Below are positions 24,447 to 32,691 of a stretch of DNA of 64,000 nt, piece after piece (positions within the stretch are counted from its first letter, which is position 1; every line of letters starts with the position of its first letter). The notes beneath the pieces were generated by a model. That model saw only the letters and a list, made by a program, of their open reading frames with translations. It was not told where the DNA came from and searched no databases. The DNA is taken from contig NZ_UYZY01000001.1 in assembly GCF_900626075.1 (NCBI RefSeq), forward strand, positions 1,240,001-1,304,000, read 5' to 3'. Both the position numbers and the translations under genes were made by a program. This stretch comes from Clostridium transplantifaecale. Its GTDB lineage: Bacteria > Bacillota > Clostridia > Lachnospirales > Lachnospiraceae.

Positions 24447-25244
24447 CTATTCCTGAAGGGTTCTCAGGCCTTCGCTGACCATGCTGAATCCCAAAATAAT
24501 CAAAATGATGGTGACGCCCGGAAAAATCGCGTACCAGGGTGCATTAAAGATATAGGACTGCGCCTCCGACAGCATACGCCCGAGACTTGGTTCCGGAGGC
24601 TGGATGCCGAGGCCAAGATAGCTCATGCTGGCCTCCGCCAGCACCGCATTGTTAAAGCCAATGGCAGCGGCGGTCAGGATGCTGACACCTGCATTAGGAA
24701 GAATATGCAGGAAAATAATGCGGAAATTTCCCGCTCCCATAATACGCGCGCTCTTGACAAAATCCAGTTCACGGCAGCGTATCACCTCGCTCCGCACGAT
24801 GCGTGCAAAACTGGGAATGAACAGAATGCCGAGGGCCAGGATGATGTTGTATCTTCCCGGGCCCATAAGGCTGATGACGATCAGGGCCAGCAGGATACTG
24901 GGAAATGAAAGCAGCATGTCGTTGACGCGCATGACGACATCATCAATCCAGCCCCCGAAATAGCCTGTTACGGCTCCCACCAGCGTACCGAAAACGCCTC
25001 CAATCAGCACGGTGCAGACCGCTACAAAAAAGGTGCTGCCGCTTCCGTTCATGACACGGCTTAAAATGTCCCTTCCAAAATTGTCGGTTCCCATCGGATG
25101 GGATAATGAGGGAGCCAGGTTCACGGAAAGAGAGTCCATAGCCGTCGTACCGTAGGGCGTCCAGAACTGGCCCATCACGGCCAGTACCAGAAAGAATACG
25201 GTAATGGCAGTCCCTATAATCAGATTGTAATTTCTTTTCTTCAT
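24447..25244 (-). CDS. Peptide ABC transporter permease, DppC type
   Basis: A 265-residue membrane protein with six predicted segments: an N-terminal OppC-like segment, then the BPD_transp_1 core. The permease EAA loop appears as RSEVIRCRELDFVKSARIMG. GTDNFGRDILSRVMNGS is the DppC hallmark near the N-terminus. Partner of the DppB permease 21 bp upstream. Imports short peptides or, less likely, nickel or a related solute. Confidence 0.92.
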   Translation of the reverse strand: MKKRNYNLIIGTAITVFFLVLAVMGQFWTPYGTTAMDSLSVNLAPSLSHPMGTDNFGRDILSRVMNGSGSTFFVAVCTVLIGGVFGTLVGAVTGYFGGWIDDVVMRVNDMLLSFPSILLALIVISLMGPGRYNIILALGILFIPSFARIVRSEVIRCRELDFVKSARIMGAGNFRIIFLHILPNAGVSILTAAAIGFNNAVLAEASMSYLGLGIQPPEPSLGRMLSEAQSYIFNAPWYAIFPGVTIILIILGFSMVSEGLRTLQE

Positions 25245-25265
25245 AATCGTACCTTCCGCCTTCTT

Positions 25266-26210
25266 CTACGACGTTTTAACGCGCGGATCTAAGAACTGGT
25301 ATAACGTGTCCACGATAAAGTTAATGATGACAACGACAGCCGTTATGTAAAGCACAATGGCCTGCACAACCGGATAATCCCTGTTTGATATGGAGGTGAT
25401 AAGCAGCCTTCCGATTCCGGGCACGCTGAATACCTGCTCCACGATAATACTGCCAGCCAGGATTTCCGCAATCACCATTGCAAGAAATGTGATGACCGGG
25501 ATCAGGGCATTTTTCAGTATGTGGCCGTAGAGAACCCCTGTTTTTGTATTTCCCTTGCTGAACGCGGTCCTGACGTAGTCCTTATTCATCTCCGAGAGCA
25601 CGGAACCCCGGAGGAATTTAACCACCATGGCGATTTTAGGGAGCGCAATCGCCAGGGCTGGGAAAAACAGATATTTGACCGACTCCGTAAAATTTTCCGA
25701 TGGCAGCGTAAATTGGCCCGGCTGGAAGAAATGGAGGATCAGCCCGAATACATAGGTGAGTATCATTCCCAGAAAAAACGGCGGAACCGCCATCATAATC
25801 TGGGTGAGCTGGTTGGTCAGGACGTCGCTCCACTCTCCTGCATGGCGTGCGCCCGCAATCCCAAGCGGCACGGAAAATACAAGGATGATGATGAGCGAAA
25901 TGACCGACAGAAGAACGGTCACCGGCAGACGGTCTTTTAACAGGGAACTGACGCTGGTTCCTTCATAGCGGTAGGAATCACCGAAATCTCCCGCGGCAAC
26001 GCCGCCAATCCATCTGATATAGCGCTCGGGCAGTGGATCATTTAACCCCATCTCTTCCCGCAGCGCCTCTACCTGGACCGGGGACGCATCTTTTCCCAGT
26101 CTCGACAGAGCGGCATCTCCCGGAATGATCGAAAAAGCAGCAAACGTCAGAAAGGAGATTAACAACAATGTGATAATGAGAGTTATCAGTTTTTTAATAA
26201 AGAATTTCAT
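25266..26210 (-). CDS. Peptide ABC transporter permease, DppB type
   Basis: A 314-residue membrane permease: N-terminal ABC_transp_N-like hydrophobic segment, RLGKDASPVQVEALREEMGL then DPLPERYIRW (typical DppB), six membrane spans and the EAA loop LSEMNKDYVRTAFSKGNT. ATG follows AGGAGGGAATT. The spacer to the binding-protein gene is 127 bp, AT-rich and without a terminator. Confidence 0.92.
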   Translation of the reverse strand: MKFFIKKLITLIITLLLISFLTFAAFSIIPGDAALSRLGKDASPVQVEALREEMGLNDPLPERYIRWIGGVAAGDFGDSYRYEGTSVSSLLKDRLPVTVLLSVISLIIILVFSVPLGIAGARHAGEWSDVLTNQLTQIMMAVPPFFLGMILTYVFGLILHFFQPGQFTLPSENFTESVKYLFFPALAIALPKIAMVVKFLRGSVLSEMNKDYVRTAFSKGNTKTGVLYGHILKNALIPVITFLAMVIAEILAGSIIVEQVFSVPGIGRLLITSISNRDYPVVQAIVLYITAVVVIINFIVDTLYQFLDPRVKTS

Positions 26211-26337
26211 AATTCCCTCCTGGCATTTACTGCTTTTGTATTTATTCTGTTTTATTTAACATTCTTTTATTCTGTAATCTTTGATTCTGCAGTCTTTCTT
26301 TTTTATTTCTTAGTTTCTTAACCTGTCCTGCATCCTC

Positions 26338-27915
26338 TTATTCTGCTACCTGATACAGAAGGGACATGTCCTCCGCCGATGTCGGGTAGAAGGTATAGCC
26401 GCCGAATTTCTTGTTTACGGCTACCAGGTTTGCCGGGTCTTCAATATAGACCGCCGCCGCGTCCTGGGCCAGAATCATCTGGGCTTCTTTATATTTTGCA
26501 ATCTTTTCGGCATCATTGACCGCCTCGTATGCCTCTTTAAAGGCATGGTCAAAATCTGCGTTGGAATAGTGCATAAAGTTTTTGCCGTCGTCGGAAACGT
26601 ATCTCTGCAGCATTTTACCCGGGGCGAGGGTTCCGTCAAAACCGATTACCGTTGCCTCAAATTCACCGTTCTTATAAACTTCTTCCAGCCAGGTGCTCCA
26701 CTCTACCTGCTTGATCGTGGCCTTGATTCCCGCCTGTGACAATTCATCCACAATAATCTGCGCCGTATCCACATGCTGGGAATAGGAGCTGGGAACCGTG
26801 ATTTCCAGTGCGAAACCGTCCGGATATCCGGCCTCGGCAAGCAGTTCCCTGGCCTTCTCCACATCGTAGGTGTAAACAGTCTCGGCCTGCGGCTCATAAT
26901 ATTTTGTCATGTTCGGTATCATATTGGAACCGATAATCCGGCTCTTTCCGCCAAACAGGAAATTGTTGATTGCGTTTCTGTCCACCGCATAGCAGAGCGC
27001 CTGACGCACTTTTGCATTCGAAAGCGGTTCATACGCACTGTTTAAGTACATTCCATGAACCAGGTTCATGCTGCCTTCCACAAGGTTGTAATCGCTGCCG
27101 AGCGACTGGGCCTGGGCTGTGGTCAGATATTTTAATATATCGATAGTGCCGGCCTGAAGCTCCATGAATGCGGTATCCACATCCGGTGTGAACTTAAATT
27201 CCACCTTGTCAAGGCTTGGCACTCCCTCTTTCCAGTATCCGTCGTATTTCTCCAGGATCAGGTTTTGTCCCGGCGTATAGGATACAAATTTAAAAGGTCC
27301 CGTGCCGATTGGGTTTCCTGCCGGATCCTCATTGGAGGCAGGAATCACTGCAAGTGTAAGTTCTGTTAAAAACTCGGAATCGCCCTCTTTCAGAACCACC
27401 TCAATTGTCTTATCATCCTTTATAACCACATCCGAAAGCATAGAAAAAGCGGAGGATTCGCCCTGAATCTCCGCATATCGATCAATGGAATATTTGACAT
27501 CTTCAACCGTTACCGGTGTTCCGTCATGGAACGTGATACCGTCTCTCAATGTGAAAGTAAATGTCTTTGCATCATCTGAGATAGCATACTCACTGGCAAC
27601 TGCCGGCACAATACTGCCGTCTGAAGCGGGCTTAACAAGCCCTTCGTACAAATTGAAAACCACGTCTCTAGTTCCTGCGTCCGTCTCTGGGTGGGGGTCA
27701 AGACTAGCCAGGTCCTGTGTCATGCCAAACACAACACTTCCGCCTGGTACTGGTGTTCCTTCTGAAAGAGTATTACTGGTTCCGTCTACGGAAGACTCCT
27801 GTTGCTTCGTCTCTCCCGCCGAGGTGCCTCCCGCATTCTTATCGCCTCCGCATGCGCTGAGTGCAACAGATACCAGAAGTGCCATTACGCCTGTAAGCAG
27901 GTGTTTCTTTTTCAT
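26338..27915 (-). CDS. Peptide-binding lipoprotein, SBP_bac_5 family (DppA type)
   Basis: A 525-residue exported lipoprotein: signal peptide with lipobox LSAC (Cys22), a Ser/Thr/Gly-rich linker, then a family 5 extracellular binding domain (FGMTQDLASLDPHPETDAGT; AKTFTFTLRDGITFHDGTPV; VRQALCYAVDRNAI). Binds oligopeptides or another solute outside the membrane and delivers them to the DppB/DppC pair. First gene of the four-gene operon, with a promoter directly upstream. Confidence 0.93.
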   Translation of the reverse strand: MKKKHLLTGVMALLVSVALSACGGDKNAGGTSAGETKQQESSVDGTSNTLSEGTPVPGGSVVFGMTQDLASLDPHPETDAGTRDVVFNLYEGLVKPASDGSIVPAVASEYAISDDAKTFTFTLRDGITFHDGTPVTVEDVKYSIDRYAEIQGESSAFSMLSDVVIKDDKTIEVVLKEGDSEFLTELTLAVIPASNEDPAGNPIGTGPFKFVSYTPGQNLILEKYDGYWKEGVPSLDKVEFKFTPDVDTAFMELQAGTIDILKYLTTAQAQSLGSDYNLVEGSMNLVHGMYLNSAYEPLSNAKVRQALCYAVDRNAINNFLFGGKSRIIGSNMIPNMTKYYEPQAETVYTYDVEKARELLAEAGYPDGFALEITVPSSYSQHVDTAQIIVDELSQAGIKATIKQVEWSTWLEEVYKNGEFEATVIGFDGTLAPGKMLQRYVSDDGKNFMHYSNADFDHAFKEAYEAVNDAEKIAKYKEAQMILAQDAAAVYIEDPANLVAVNKKFGGYTFYPTSAEDMSLLYQVAE

Positions 27916-27968
27916 CTCTCTTACCTCTTGAATTCGTAATATTCTCTCATTATTAAATTGTCCCTATC

Positions 27969-27996
27969 ATTGTATCAGGTTTTATAAAAAATGCAA
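27969..27996 (-). promoter_or_regulatory. Promoter of the peptide transporter operon
   Basis: On the minus strand TTGCAT (27996-27991), a 16-bp spacer, TACAAT (27974-27969), about 55 bp before the dppA start. Confidence 0.6.
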
Positions 27997-28027
27997 CTTT
28001 TTTATGGGAATTTTGTGACTTTTTTAG

Positions 28028-28060
28028 TTAGGATGCGAGGACGCCTCTGTAAGATGGCAG
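28028..28060. repeat. Palindromic repeat terminus, solo remnant R4
   Basis: GATGCGAGGACGCCTCTGTA then AGATGGC matches the inverted right end of R3 and R2 (complement of GCCATCTTACAG..GCGTCCTCRCATC). The next 120 bp hold unrelated hairpins (for example GAGTCCGG/CCGGACTC), so most of the element is gone or replaced. Confidence 0.6.
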
Positions 28061-28181
28061 ATAGCAGCGGCCGTCCCGGTGGTAATTTTATTTCCCGGCC
28101 TTCCAACCGACAGGAAAGAGTCCGGCTCACCGGACTCTCGCGCCGAACGCGGCCGCATAGCGGCAGTTCTTCCTTCGGTGA

Positions 28182-29048
28182 CTACAAAGCGGAGACTTTG
28201 CCGGCGCTCCGGCCCTGCCCCTCCGGAGTAAAGCTGTCGAATATGAATACATCAAAATATTTTCTGTGGTTTTCCAGTTCCTTCTGGCTCTTGATGGTCC
28301 AGGCGGCCATTTTGCACTTATAAAACTTTCGCAGCATAGCTACCGGGAATGTCTTTGTAAACCGGCAGTTATAGGCAATAAAATCCGGTTTGCAAAAACC
28401 GTTTAACAGGCAGTTGGTGAGAATTCCTTCCACATACCAGGGCGTATTAAGGCCTTCTCTCCTGTGGTTTGTCGCCAGTTGGCCTCTTACCACCTCGGGG
28501 CGGTGATGTTTAAACCACCACAGGGCGAGCGGGCTGAACGATTCGATGCAGTATGTACCATGGTAATAATCCAGCTGGGATGCGACTATCTCACACGTCT
28601 CCCTGTATTTTCGCTCCACTTTGATTTCGATAATGAGCGGAACTCTTCCCGCCACCATGCGGAGCACGTCCCTAAACGCCGGTACTGTCTCACCGGACCC
28701 AAACAGCGGGTACGACTTCAGCTCCTCAAAGGTGCAGTCCTCGACTTTTCTGTCAATTCCGGCCGCCCTCTTTAAATCGTAATCATGAATCACCACGGGA
28801 ACCTTGTCCTTTGTCAGCTGGACATCCAGCTCAATCCCGTATCCGTTCTCGACCGCCTTCTCAAAGGCCGGCATCGTATTTTCCGGATGGCCGGATGCAT
28901 TATCATGATATCCCCTGTGGGCAATATACTGCTTTTCAAACGCTTTCATCCTGTCTTTTCTGCTGACTTCCGGCATCATGCAGCAGTAGAACAGGGAGAG
29001 AAATGATACGGTTAATACTCCGGGTATTACTAAAACCAATTCTATCAC
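28182..29048 (-). CDS. Membrane-anchored glycerophosphodiester phosphodiesterase family protein
   Basis: A 288-residue protein: an N-terminal membrane segment (3-23) and a GDPD TIM barrel. Catalytic and metal residues: His44 (IAHRGYHDN), Glu56 in ENTMPAF, Glu73 and Asp75 in GIELDVQ, His88 in VVIHDYDL; LIIEIKVE carries the later metal Glu. Hydrolyses glycerophosphodiesters to glycerol-3-phosphate plus an alcohol, or trims lipid/teichoic material at the membrane. The start is GTG at 29048; TTG at 29039, better spaced from AAAGGTGA, is an alternative. Monocistronic. Confidence 0.87.
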   Translation of the reverse strand: MIELVLVIPGVLTVSFLSLFYCCMMPEVSRKDRMKAFEKQYIAHRGYHDNASGHPENTMPAFEKAVENGYGIELDVQLTKDKVPVVIHDYDLKRAAGIDRKVEDCTFEELKSYPLFGSGETVPAFRDVLRMVAGRVPLIIEIKVERKYRETCEIVASQLDYYHGTYCIESFSPLALWWFKHHRPEVVRGQLATNHRREGLNTPWYVEGILTNCLLNGFCKPDFIAYNCRFTKTFPVAMLRKFYKCKMAAWTIKSQKELENHRKYFDVFIFDSFTPEGQGRSAGKVSAL

Positions 29049-29072
29049 CTTTCATTCTTTTCTTATGTTTCG

Positions 29073-29103
29073 TTGAGATGCGGGGACTTCTCCGCTCTCA
29101 ATT
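29073..29103. repeat. Minimal palindromic repeat stub
   Basis: TTGAGATGCGGGGACTTCTC then CGCTCTCAATTAAT: the two termini of the long palindromic element joined directly, forming a short hairpin (TTGAGA..TCTCAA). It looks like an internal deletion of the full element. Confidence 0.55.
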
Positions 29104-29526
29104 AATTTTTCAGTGTTACATCTTTTTTACTATAGCACAAAAGAAAACGTGATTCCAGATGTACGGCTGCTTTTTTCTGAATTTATTTTGGCGGATGGAA
29201 TGTGCTTCCCGTAAAGGCAGCATGCATCTTTTTTCATTAGTGAACGTGTCATCATTCCTCATTGATTTTGTAAATAATTCAAAGCCAAGACCCGCAGTCT
29301 GACCGCTGGTTTTGCTTCCATTCCTGCCGTATGGTATTGTCATTTTTCACAATTTTCATATCACAATCCATGCGTATAATCAACAAAGTTTTCTGTAAAT
29401 ACCTTTTTCTTCTTACGAAAATCTTTAAAAAATGATACAATTTCTTTAATAGCAACACAGATTTTTCATCTTAGTTTTAAGCTAAAACGAATCCTTATAA
29501 GGAATTTGGAAAGAGAGGTATGTAAA
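29104..29526. other. Gene-free region before the 79-residue protein
   Basis: About 420 bp, AT-rich. A minus-strand frame at 29116-29343 has no ribosome binding site or recognisable homology and is not called. An extended -10 (TGATACAAT, 29433-29441) and two small palindromes in the leader (TTTTAAGCTAAAA; ATTCCTTATAAGGAAT-like) precede the gene at 29527. Confidence 0.35.
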
Positions 29527-29766
29527 ATGAAAAGAATAAAGGCGGCATGTATTACACAGACTCTGCATTTTATGCTAAAAGAAGATCTCGGGCATGACTA
29601 TGCGGTGAAAATGGTCAGGGCTGACGTTGATAAGTACAAGGCTCACCTTGACAAAAGTGGGGCTAAATTTAAAATTCTGTCTGAAACGGTGGAGGAAGAC
29701 GGCTCCGTTATGATGGAAGTTAAAAAGCAGTATAACGCATCACCAGTCGGCAGTTACCTGGACTGA
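29527..29766 (+). CDS. Small conserved-looking protein of unknown function (79 aa)
   Basis: A short charged protein beginning MKRIKAACITQTLHFMLKED and ending SPVGSYLD. It has the Lys/Asp/Glu-rich make-up of a soluble protein, no membrane segment, and one Cys near the N-terminus. ATG at 29527 follows AGAGAGGTATGTAAA; an upstream in-frame ATG at 29506 lacks a site. It has its own promoter-like sequence and a strong terminator right behind, which argues for a real, independently expressed gene. I do not recognise the family. Confidence 0.7.
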   Translation: MKRIKAACITQTLHFMLKEDLGHDYAVKMVRADVDKYKAHLDKSGAKFKILSETVEEDGSVMMEVKKQYNASPVGSYLD

Positions 29767-29835
29767 CCCGTTTTTTCCGGAACTGAGCTACAGCCTGAAT
29801 CCGGACCAGGCCGTCTGTCCTGAACAGCGTCCGAC

Positions 29836-29878
29836 AGCAGTGTAATGTACGAAAGTACGTTATGCTGCTTTTCTTTAT
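29836..29878 (+). terminator. Terminator after the 79-residue gene
   Basis: GCAGTGTAATGTAC-GAAA-GTACGTTATGCTGC forms a 14-bp stem (including G-U pairs) on a GAAA tetraloop, followed by TTTTCTTT. Confidence 0.85.
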
Positions 29879-30167
29879 ATTAAGGAAAGTTCTGCAAACT
29901 CCCGCTCTCGTTCAGAGCCAATCCGGTCTTATAACCGGCCGCCTAACGGATCTTCGGCCGCTTCCGCGGCTTTTCCCGATAAAGGTACAAAGATTACCGT
30001 TCCAAAGATTGCCATTCCCCTCTTCATCTGCTATACTGAAATGGCATTTTATAAGCATTGTCTATATGGAAGATAACACCATTCAGGCAGATGCAATTCT
30101 GAATTATTTGGATCTTTAACTATGGATATCTTTATCCTTTAGAGAATTATGAACGGAGGTTGCTGCG
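29879..30167. other. Gene-free spacer before the hybrid kinase
   Basis: Contains a GC-rich stretch with small hairpins (AACCGGCCGCC, GGCCGCTTCCGCGGC) and then an AT-rich leader. No supported gene. GGAGG at 30155-30159 belongs to the downstream kinase. Confidence 0.3.
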
Positions 30168-32678
30168 TTGAAACATAGAAAAAGCTCAAAATGGTATCTT
30201 GTACTCCTCCCTGTTTTTTTGATTATTTCTGCCGTGTTAGTGTCCTATTTTTTGACGGTCCGCAAGGCAATGTATACGGAGAGTTCCGAGCATTTAAACG
30301 AAGTTTCCCAGCAGATGGCGACGTCTCTCAATAAACAGGCCCTGGACCAGTGGCGGCTGCTGGATATGATTTACCATGACTACAGGAACTCCTCTTCTCA
30401 AAATATGGAAGCATTCAGCAACACAATTCGGGAACAACAGGAAACCTGGGGTTTTGACAGTCTGTGTTTTGTAGACGAAAATGCAACGTACTATGACTCT
30501 GATAACCATTTTTCCCTGCTTTCCCAGGAGAATGTGACCGATAAACTTCTGATGCAGCAGAAGCCGGTCATTCTGGATAATGTCATTTTTGAAGACACAC
30601 GGAAGTTAATTTTCCTGGAGCCCATCCCTGAAATGCAGCACGAAGATACGACATTCCGTGCAATCGGTTTTACCTACAACAGTGAAAACATCTTTGATAT
30701 ACTGAATATCGAAGCTTTTAACGGTCAGGCTTTACTGTATATCGTCCACGGTGACGGCGTTGTTCTGTTCCGCTCCGAGCAGGACGATCTGATCCGGGGA
30801 TACAATCTATTCAACAGCCTGGCTGAAGATGCCTCCTTTCAACGCGGTTCCGTCCAGTTACTGCGTGATACCTTCAGTACGGAAAAACGTGCTCTGATGA
30901 CGGTAAGTCTGAAAGGCAGTGAATACTACTTAAACCACACGCCGATCGGCGTGGACGACTGGCAGTTGATCATGCTGGTGCCGGTAGATGCGGTCAGCGG
31001 CCGTATCAAACAGGTGTCTGTCATCTCATTTGTCTGCCTGTCCCTGGTTGGAGGTCTTATAATCGCAGCATTTATCGTGATTCACACGACTTCTACCAAA
31101 AAAGTTCTGAAGGCCGAAGAGGAGGCCCGCATGGCCGCAGAGAGTGCAAACCTGGCAAAAAGCCAGTTTCTCTCCAACATGTCCCACGATATCCGCACGC
31201 CTATGAACGCAATTACCGGCATGGCGAAGATTGCAACCGATCATATCAATGAACCTGATGTGGTTACAGACTGCCTGAAAAAAATCAGCTTATCCGGCCG
31301 GCTTCTGGTGAACCTGATCAACGATATTCTGGATATGTCTAAAATCGAAAGCGGGAAAATGTCGCTGAACAACAGTACAGGTTCCCTGGCCGATGTCATC
31401 GATAATGTGGTGAGTATTACACAGCCGACGGTTCAGCAGAAAAACCAGGATTTTAATATCCGGGTGCATGACCTTGAGCACGAAAACCTGAGCTTTGACG
31501 CGCTGCGTCTGAACCAGGTGCTCATCAATCTTCTGGGCAACGCTGTGAAGTTTACCCCGGAGGGCGGCAGTATCAGCCTGGACGTGACGGAATGCCCGTC
31601 GGAACGTGAGGGCTTCGCCCACTTTGTATTCCGTGTTTCCGATACCGGTATTGGAATGTCACCGGAATTCTTAACACACCTGTTTGATTCCTTTTCCCGT
31701 GAGCGTGACAGACGGGTCGACAGGATTGAGGGCAGCGGCCTGGGTATGGCGATTACAAAAATGATTGTCACCATGATGGACGGTAACATCGCTGTAGAGA
31801 GCAAGCCGGATCATGGAAGTGTATTCACTATCGATCTGGATCTATGCGTGGCGGAGGAGCCCGACAAACTCAGCCTGCCTGCCATGAAAGTACTGGTAGC
31901 GGACGACGACCGGGATACCCGTATATCTGCCGTACAGTTCTTACAGGAGCTGGGTATTCATGTAGATACAGCCGACGATGGGGAAAGCGCCGTTCAAATG
32001 GCACTTGCCGCCCATGCTGCAGGAGCGGATTACCAGGTCATATTCCTGGATTGGAAGATGCCGGGACTGGACGGTGTAAGCGCAGCACGGGCAATACGGG
32101 AGCAGATTTGCGAGGAAATCCCTATCCTAATGGTCAGTGCATACGACTGGTCCAGTATCGAGTCCCAGGCCGCTGAGGCCTGCGTAAATGGTTTTGTCCA
32201 AAAGCCATTTTTTAAGTCGACACTTTACAATTGCATACAAAAGTATGTCCTGCATCAGAATGAGTCTGAGGATGAAGCTGAATCCTTTAAGCTTACCGGC
32301 AGGCATATTCTGCTGGCGGAAGACAATGAAATCAACCGGGAAATCGCAGTCACAGTTCTGGCTGATTTGGGGGCCGTCGTGGATGAGGCACAGAACGGGC
32401 TGGAAGCTGTAGAAGCGTTCAGGCATTCTGCCCCCGGTTACTACGATTTGATACTCATGGATTTACAAATGCCGGTTATGGATGGATGTGAAGCGGCCAG
32501 GACGATCCGAAGGCTCGACCGGGAAGACGCCGAATCCATCCCCATTTTTGCGGTTACCGCCGATGCTTTTACAGAAGATATTGAGTTGGTAAAGAAAGCC
32601 GGGATGAACAGCCACCTTGCAAAGCCCTTAAATGTTCCGGTCATGCTGAAGGAGATTCAAAAATATCTGCACCTATAG
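30168..32678 (+). CDS. Membrane hybrid sensor histidine kinase with two receiver domains
   Basis: 836 residues. Membrane segment 9-31, an extracellular Cache-like sensor (about 35-280), second membrane segment 284-305, HisKA with phospho-accepting His340 (SNMSHDIRTPMNA), then HATPase with the N box (LINLLGNAVKFT) and G boxes (DTGIGM, GSGLGM). Two receivers follow: from about 573 (LVADDDRD, FLDWKMPG) and from about 713 (LLAEDNEINRE, LMDLQMPVMDG). No HPt or DNA-binding domain is present, so the phosphate must go to another protein. The start is TTG at 30168, 8 bp after GGAGG; no ATG fits. It is in one operon with the solute-binding lipoprotein 13 bp downstream, which may be its ligand presenter. 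Confidence 0.92.
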   Translation: MKHRKSSKWYLVLLPVFLIISAVLVSYFLTVRKAMYTESSEHLNEVSQQMATSLNKQALDQWRLLDMIYHDYRNSSSQNMEAFSNTIREQQETWGFDSLCFVDENATYYDSDNHFSLLSQENVTDKLLMQQKPVILDNVIFEDTRKLIFLEPIPEMQHEDTTFRAIGFTYNSENIFDILNIEAFNGQALLYIVHGDGVVLFRSEQDDLIRGYNLFNSLAEDASFQRGSVQLLRDTFSTEKRALMTVSLKGSEYYLNHTPIGVDDWQLIMLVPVDAVSGRIKQVSVISFVCLSLVGGLIIAAFIVIHTTSTKKVLKAEEEARMAAESANLAKSQFLSNMSHDIRTPMNAITGMAKIATDHINEPDVVTDCLKKISLSGRLLVNLINDILDMSKIESGKMSLNNSTGSLADVIDNVVSITQPTVQQKNQDFNIRVHDLEHENLSFDALRLNQVLINLLGNAVKFTPEGGSISLDVTECPSEREGFAHFVFRVSDTGIGMSPEFLTHLFDSFSRERDRRVDRIEGSGLGMAITKMIVTMMDGNIAVESKPDHGSVFTIDLDLCVAEEPDKLSLPAMKVLVADDDRDTRISAVQFLQELGIHVDTADDGESAVQMALAAHAAGADYQVIFLDWKMPGLDGVSAARAIREQICEEIPILMVSAYDWSSIESQAAEACVNGFVQKPFFKSTLYNCIQKYVLHQNESEDEAESFKLTGRHILLAEDNEINREIAVTVLADLGAVVDEAQNGLEAVEAFRHSAPGYYDLILMDLQMPVMDGCEAARTIRRLDREDAESIPIFAVTADAFTEDIELVKKAGMNSHLAKPLNVPVMLKEIQKYLHL

Positions 32679-32691
32679 TGAGGTTATAAAA

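Noticed and set aside
29116..29343. 75-codon minus-strand frame in the spacer before the 79-residue gene
   Set aside because: No ribosome binding site, no recognised motif, and its end lies within AT-rich leader DNA.
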